NCBI GenBank assembly: GCA_035315125.1
Contig: DATFYI010000178.1
Span: 1 to 8,165, forward strand
DNA from: DATFYI01 sp035315125
Lineage (GTDB): Bacteria; Chloroflexota; Anaerolineae; Anaerolineales; Anaerolineaceae
Reading direction: 5' to 3'
DNA: 8,165 nt
Shown here: positions 6,263 to 8,165 of the stretch, piece by piece
Layout of the letters: each line of letters starts with the position of its first letter
Position numbering within the stretch: the stretch's first letter is position 1
Program-made: the position numbers and the translations under genes
Notes under the pieces: model-generated
Seen by the model: the letters and a program-made list of their open reading frames with translations, nothing else
Database searches by the model: none
Told to the model about the DNA's origin: nothing

Positions 6263-6892
6263 TTATAGTTTAGCCAGCAGCTCTGATTTCTTAGCTTGGA
6301 ATTCGGCTTCTGTAATAATCCCTTGTTGGCGCAACTGTCCCAAACGGGCAATCAAGGATGGAATATCGCTTTCCTCATGTTCCCCATGTCCGGTTTGTTC
6401 ATCTTCCAATTTAGCCTTGGCATTCAGCATGGTCGTTTTAAACTTGACCGGCCCGGCAATTTTTTTAAATAAATTCACACCTAATTCACTGGCTGTCAGG
6501 ATTTCAACATCACCAAAATCAAACAATCGCCCAATAAAAGATTGGTCCATTTTGACGTCATTGACCTTTTCCAGTGAGGAATCAATAACATCTTTGTTAA
6601 ACACACCGTGGATTTGAATTACGCGACGGCTGGTAATGACATATTTCCTGTTATACCAGATCATTGTATCTCTTGCTAAGGAGGCGATCGGAATCAGCAG
6701 CAGGATCAACCCTAGCAATACCAATGGATTGAATAATAGGACGTAATAAAGCAAAATATCCGCTGCAATAATGATTAGCGCCACAAAACCTTCCAGTAGA
6801 ATTGACTGAACCCATACGATCCAATGCTGGTGGGTTACCAACAGGATTTCTTCATGATTGCCAAGCAAGTGTTTTAAATAGGGATCATTCAT
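6263..6892 (-). CDS. Membrane protein with bPH2 (PH-like) domain and C-terminal SHOCT domain
   Basis: This 209-residue membrane protein has three parts. Two hydrophobic helices lie at about 24-53 and 55-73. A bacterial PH-like (bPH2, YdbS-type) domain covers about 78-155, with YVITSRRVIQIHGVF, a conserved V(N/K)DV segment and the FIGRLFDFGDVEI pattern typical of that family. A charged linker rich in Glu and His (about 160-176) leads to a SHOCT domain at 177-209 (LGQLRQQGIITEAEFQAKK), a short helical tail found on many membrane and secreted proteins and thought to mediate oligomerisation. The architecture is common, but its cellular role is unproven. Membrane anchoring or assembly of other proteins is an inference. 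The start at 6892 is supported by a GGAG eight bases upstream. It is the last gene of the right-hand minus-strand group, 23 bases after the DUF1801 gene. Confidence 0.85.
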   Translation of the reverse strand: MNDPYLKHLLGNHEEILLVTHQHWIVWVQSILLEGFVALIIIAADILLYYVLLFNPLVLLGLILLLIPIASLARDTMIWYNRKYVITSRRVIQIHGVFNKDVIDSSLEKVNDVKMDQSFIGRLFDFGDVEILTASELGVNLFKKIAGPVKFKTTMLNAKAKLEDEQTGHGEHEESDIPSLIARLGQLRQQGIITEAEFQAKKSELLAKL

Positions 6893-6900
6893 GATGATTT

Positions 6901-6904
6901 CTCC
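6901..6904 (-). promoter_or_regulatory. Ribosome binding site of the bPH2/SHOCT gene
   Basis: On the minus strand, TTGGAGA precedes the ATG at 6892 with eight bases between GGAG and the start codon. It lies in the 23-base gap after the DUF1801 stop and confirms the chosen start. Confidence 0.6.
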
Positions 6905-6915
6905 AAAGTCGAATT

Positions 6916-7284
6916 TTATTTTTCGGAGCGAGCCAGCAATGCAGCAGCCAGAATAAGTTCGCTTAAAGCTTGATTATTAACCTGGCTAAGCGACTTGATT
7001 TTTACATGTCTTAATTTCTTGCCAGTCCCTTCCAACAATCCAGCAGGGTCGATCAGATCAGTCGCACGCAGAAAGAAGAAATCTACCCGATCTAGATAAG
7101 GGTTGATTGCACAAAAGCGACTTTTTGATTTGCCAGAAAAGTAATATTGAATGTTACCCCAGCCGGTGTAGACAATTTCTTCAGCATCCGGCACAAGTTT
7201 ATAAACCAGATTTCGGAGACTAAAAGATATTTCACGGACCTGCGGGCTAAAATTTGCGAGGAATTCTTCAACTGAAGTGTTCAT
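6916..7284 (-). CDS. DUF1801 (YdhG-like) domain protein
   Basis: This small soluble protein of 122 residues spans a whole DUF1801 domain. An N-terminal helix (VEEFLANFSPQVREI, 5-19) and a second helix lead into the P..EE motif (PDAEEIVYTGW, 32-42). Beta strands follow around YYFSGKSKSRFCAINPY and RVDFFFLRA, then the GTGKKLRHVKIKS segment (86-98), and a C-terminal helix. The family is widespread and small, with no established biochemical activity, so no function is given. It starts 6 bases after the stop of the duplicated-domain gene and ends 23 bases before the SHOCT gene, which makes one transcript likely. No clear Shine-Dalgarno sequence precedes its ATG, consistent with coupling to the upstream gene. 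Confidence 0.75.
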   Translation of the reverse strand: MNTSVEEFLANFSPQVREISFSLRNLVYKLVPDAEEIVYTGWGNIQYYFSGKSKSRFCAINPYLDRVDFFFLRATDLIDPAGLLEGTGKKLRHVKIKSLSQVNNQALSELILAAALLARSEK

Positions 7285-7290
7285 AAGCGT

Positions 7291-7716
7291 TTAGTTTTGA
7301 CTCGTTATAAGAATATACAACTCTGCGCCTTTAGATCCACTCTGGTAGGCATTCATTATCTGGTTGTAGTCAATGGAATTTAATTGCTGTGTGGATCCGT
7401 CATTAAAGTCGAAGGAGACAACTGCCGGTTGGTCTCCGGGGATATCTGTTTTAGCCACACCGGCCAGTGCAGCTACCGCCTGAGCGGCTGTATTTCCGTT
7501 GGCTTCCTGATCCTTTAGATCACTTACGGAGAGATTGAAATTGAAGGTTGTTTTTTGAGCAGAATAGCTCTCAACAGTTCCGTCTTGGGGATTAACACAT
7601 TGAATACTGTCAACTACAACCGTGATACTGATGCCTGAAACTCCAATTTTATTCAGAGCTGCCTGGATTTGGCTGGAAAGATCCGTATCCGAATCTTGAA
7701 TGGTTTGGGTAGAGCA
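7291..7716 (-). repeat. Second copy of the internal domain duplication
   Basis: This copy runs from the Cys codon at 7716 to the stop. It matches the first copy (8136-7717) in order and spacing: Cys, 14 residues, QIQAAL, a Cys, then a TTF..NL.V strand. The similarity is visible only in protein sequence. The DNA copies have diverged, so the duplication is old. Confidence 0.6.
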
Positions 7717-8165
7717 AGGTTGATTGTTCAATGCTTGCCACAGAGTTGCTCCATCTAAGCCTTTAGCACGTTGAGCAACGCCAAATGCGGCCAGAAAAAC
7801 CAGGTTACGACTGTCACTGCCCGAGGTGAAATTAATTTGGATTTGTCCATCCTGCCAATGAGGCACTGCTTGCGGTGGCAGACTTATTAAATTATCAAGC
7901 ACTTTACCGGTGAGCTGACCCAAAGCATTCAGATCATCTAAAGCGTCGACTTTCAGAGTAATACTCAGTGTGGTCTGGCTCGGGGTAAAGATAGAAGTTC
8001 CTACATTTGGACAGACATAATTTCTTCCATCTCCTCGGACAGATGTATTAATAACGTCGATTTTGTCGGATTTTAAGGCCGATTGAACTTGATCGGCTGC
8101 CGCGGTCATTTCGCTGGATGCCTCTACATAAAAACAGTTGGTCGTGTCTAATAGTTTAGTGGGTT
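7291..8165 (-). CDS. Unknown protein with two tandem copies of a Cys-containing domain (5' partial)
   Basis: I do not recognise this family. The reading frame stays open from its TAA at 7291-7293 to the right edge, at least 290 residues, so the true N-terminus lies outside. The visible part holds two diverged copies of one unit, 8136-7717 and 7716-7291. Each begins with Cys, then exactly 14 residues, then QVQSAL or QIQAAL, about 21-23 residues, a second Cys followed by an Asn- and Gly-containing turn, a segment ending TTLSITLKV or TTFNFNLSV, and a strand pair around INFTSGS or FDFNDGS. The composition (Ser, Thr, Asn, Gln, Asp; few Lys) and paired cysteines resemble exported proteins, but no signal peptide is in view. 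The ATG at 8109 is probably internal: it has no good ribosome binding site, and the duplicated Cys lies upstream of it. The DUF1801 gene follows after 6 bases. Secretion is inferred only from composition. Confidence 0.7.
   Translation of the reverse strand, partial: PTKLLDTTNCFYVEASSEMTAAADQVQSALKSDKIDVINTSVRGDGRNYVCPNVGTSIFTPSQTTLSITLKVDALDDLNALGQLTGKVLDNLISLPPQAVPHWQDGQIQINFTSGSDSRNLVFLAAFGVAQRAKGLDGATLWQALNNQPCSTQTIQDSDTDLSSQIQAALNKIGVSGISITVVVDSIQCVNPQDGTVESYSAQKTTFNFNLSVSDLKDQEANGNTAAQAVAALAGVAKTDIPGDQPAVVSFDFNDGSTQQLNSIDYNQIMNAYQSGSKGAELYILITSQN
7717..8136 (-). repeat. First copy of the internal domain duplication
   Basis: This copy begins at the Cys codon 8134-8136, upstream of the first internal ATG (8109). 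It carries QVQSAL after 14 residues, a second Cys in YVCPNVGT, the TTLSITLKV strand, and an INFTSGS strand followed by a hydrophobic helix-like segment. More copies could lie beyond the window edge. Confidence 0.6.

Noticed and set aside
6231..6617. Plus-strand open frame of about 128 codons after the phosphatase gene
   Set aside because: It overlaps the 3' part of the bPH2/SHOCT gene in antisense. That gene has clear domains, and the antisense product is low-complexity Ser and Leu sequence.

Overview
The window is ordinary bacterial chromosome of moderate GC content, densely coded, with short gaps and four strand-coherent gene groups. A fused shikimate kinase/3-dehydroquinate synthase followed by a type II dehydroquinase, a KimA-type potassium importer, a PilZ protein and a bPH2/SHOCT membrane protein together suggest a free-living bacterium, most plausibly Chloroflexota of the class Anaerolineae. 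That assignment is an inference from gene content and protein style. No marker gene is present to prove it. There are no RNA genes, insertion sequences, CRISPR arrays or phage genes.

Layout. (1) Positions 1-2127, plus strand: the probable tail of an unseen upstream gene, then aroKB (shikimate kinase fused to 3-dehydroquinate synthase) and aroQ (type II 3-dehydroquinate dehydratase). These supply three steps of the shikimate pathway, DAHP to 3-dehydroquinate to 3-dehydroshikimate, and later shikimate to shikimate 3-phosphate. The aroQ ribosome binding site overlaps the aroKB stop codon. (2) Positions 2150-5334, minus strand: a PilZ-domain protein (predicted c-di-GMP receptor), then a KimA-like K+ importer 10 bases downstream, then a GNAT acetyltransferase 76 bases further on. 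(3) Positions 5509-6234, plus strand: a single histidine phosphatase, divergent from the PilZ gene across an AT-rich promoter region. (4) Positions 6263-8165, minus strand: a protein of unknown function with an internal duplication, running off the right edge, then a DUF1801 protein and a two-helix membrane protein with a PH-like (bPH2) domain and a C-terminal SHOCT tail.

The most interesting point is the tight pairing of a PilZ protein, with its c-di-GMP motifs intact, and a KimA-type potassium transporter, a family known in Firmicutes for control by c-di-AMP. If the pairing is conserved, it would suggest c-di-GMP input into K+ uptake. The second is the edge-truncated protein made of two diverged copies of a Cys-containing unit, which matches no family I recognise. 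The rest is recognisable housekeeping or widespread accessory content. Two gene starts are best moved from the longest open frame: the PilZ protein to an ATG at 5334 and AroQ to an ATG at 1681. The last gene's first internal ATG (8109) is not its start, because coding similarity continues to the window edge.
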